Positions 63,243 to 63,412 of a stretch of 63,412 bases of DNA are shown piece by piece (position 1 is the stretch's first letter; every line of letters begins with the position of its first letter). The DNA lies in NCBI RefSeq assembly GCF_019091135.1, contig NZ_JAGXJW010000052.1:1-63412 (forward strand). Reading direction: 5' to 3'. The stretch is from Cohnella sp. GbtcB17 (GTDB lineage: Bacteria > Bacillota > Bacilli > Paenibacillales > Paenibacillaceae). The position numbers were made by a program, and so were the translations under genes. The notes under the pieces were generated by a model, which searched no databases, was not told the DNA's origin, and saw only the letters and a program-made list of their open reading frames with translations.

Positions 63243-63412
63243 GTGAGGATCATCATTGCCGAGGATCATCCGATGTTCCGCAGCGGCGTGCGGGGATTGC
63301 TCGCCACGACCGACGATCTCGAGGTCGTCGGGGAAGCCGCGGATGGGGAAGCGGCGGTACGGATCGCGGGCGAGCTGCTGCCGGACCTCGTCCTGATGGA
63401 CATCCGCATGCC
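63243..63412 (+). CDS. Response regulator, 5' part (NarL-type), cut by window edge
   Basis: The first 56 residues form a receiver domain: IIIAEDHPMFRSGVRGLL holds the acidic pocket and LVLMDIRMP the phospho-acceptor Asp. GTG at 63243 follows AGGAGG. It is 55 bp after the kinase gene and is its expected partner. The DNA-binding end lies outside the window. Confidence 0.87.
   Translation, partial: MRIIIAEDHPMFRSGVRGLLATTDDLEVVGEAADGEAAVRIAGELLPDLVLMDIRM

Noticed and set aside
61321..63246. 641-codon frame overlapping the histidine kinase
   Set aside because: It is Arg/Gly/Ala-rich, a shifted frame of a clear kinase with all its motifs.

Overview
The window looks like chromosomal DNA of a Paenibacillaceae bacterium (Paenibacillus/Cohnella type). 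Supporting signs are strong GGAGG ribosome binding sites with frequent TTG and GTG starts, two very large exported proteins ending in three S-layer homology (SLH) domains, an AraC regulator fused to a siderophore-binding domain, DrrAB/PadR/DUF1048 and BMP-type transporter operons, and Fur and CcpA-type sites. No tRNA, rRNA, CRISPR array or intact insertion sequence was seen. The genus call is inference from gene content.

Layout. 1-6.2 kb is an AT-rich accessory stretch with two likely conflict-system genes: an HD-domain/GHKL-ATPase protein and an OLD-like ABC ATPase. 6.6-9.3 kb holds a stand-alone PurM paralogue divergent from a MocR regulator, flanked by 21-bp direct repeats. 9.5-11.5 kb is an exported serine hydrolase. 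11.8-15.9 kb is a compact vWA / PP2C phosphatase / kinase / membrane-protein operon (TerY-P triad type). 16-18.9 kb carries an AI-2E family membrane protein, a MarR-SDR pair and a small holin-like protein. 19.1-23.2 kb is an Ig-repeat SLH protein. 23.5-29.6 kb is a GC-rich operon for nucleoside uptake (BMP lipoprotein, ATPase, two permeases), a molybdopterin oxidoreductase and a nucleoside phosphorylase. A 91-bp triple tandem repeat follows, then padR-DUF1048-DUF1048-drrA-drrB (30.1-32.7 kb). 32.7-35.7 kb is an ECF sigma / anti-sigma / large membrane protein operon.

35.8-43 kb carries VOC and TIM-barrel enzymes, a TetR-SDR pair with a clear promoter-operator, an MscS-type channel, and a Fur-boxed siderophore-binding lipoprotein with its AraC-type regulator. 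43.2-48.9 kb is an 1894-residue SLH glycoside hydrolase with a consensus cre box upstream. 49.3-51.8 kb holds a MerR-SDR pair, a ParE/RelE-type toxin-antitoxin pair, a probable type I toxin remnant and a small secreted protein. 52-53.2 kb encodes an HtrA-like protease whose catalytic Ser is replaced by Cys. 53.3-55.3 kb is an operon of unknown function whose first gene appears to start at a non-AUG codon. 55.4-60.9 kb has an AraC/phytanoyl-CoA dioxygenase pair, GrpB, an XRE/epimerase pair and a membrane protein; 61.1 kb to the end is a NarL-type two-component system cut by the window edge.

Themes. Four different regulator families (MarR, TetR, MerR, XRE) are each paired with a Rossmann-fold oxidoreductase. 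A family of terminator-like hairpin repeats (AATACATCGCC...GGCGATGTATT) recurs between genes, mostly in the first 12 kb. The best candidates for undescribed biology are the GHKL-HD / OLD-like ATPase pair, the membrane protein attached to the TerY-P triad, the Cys-HtrA, and the unknown operon at 53.3-55.3 kb.
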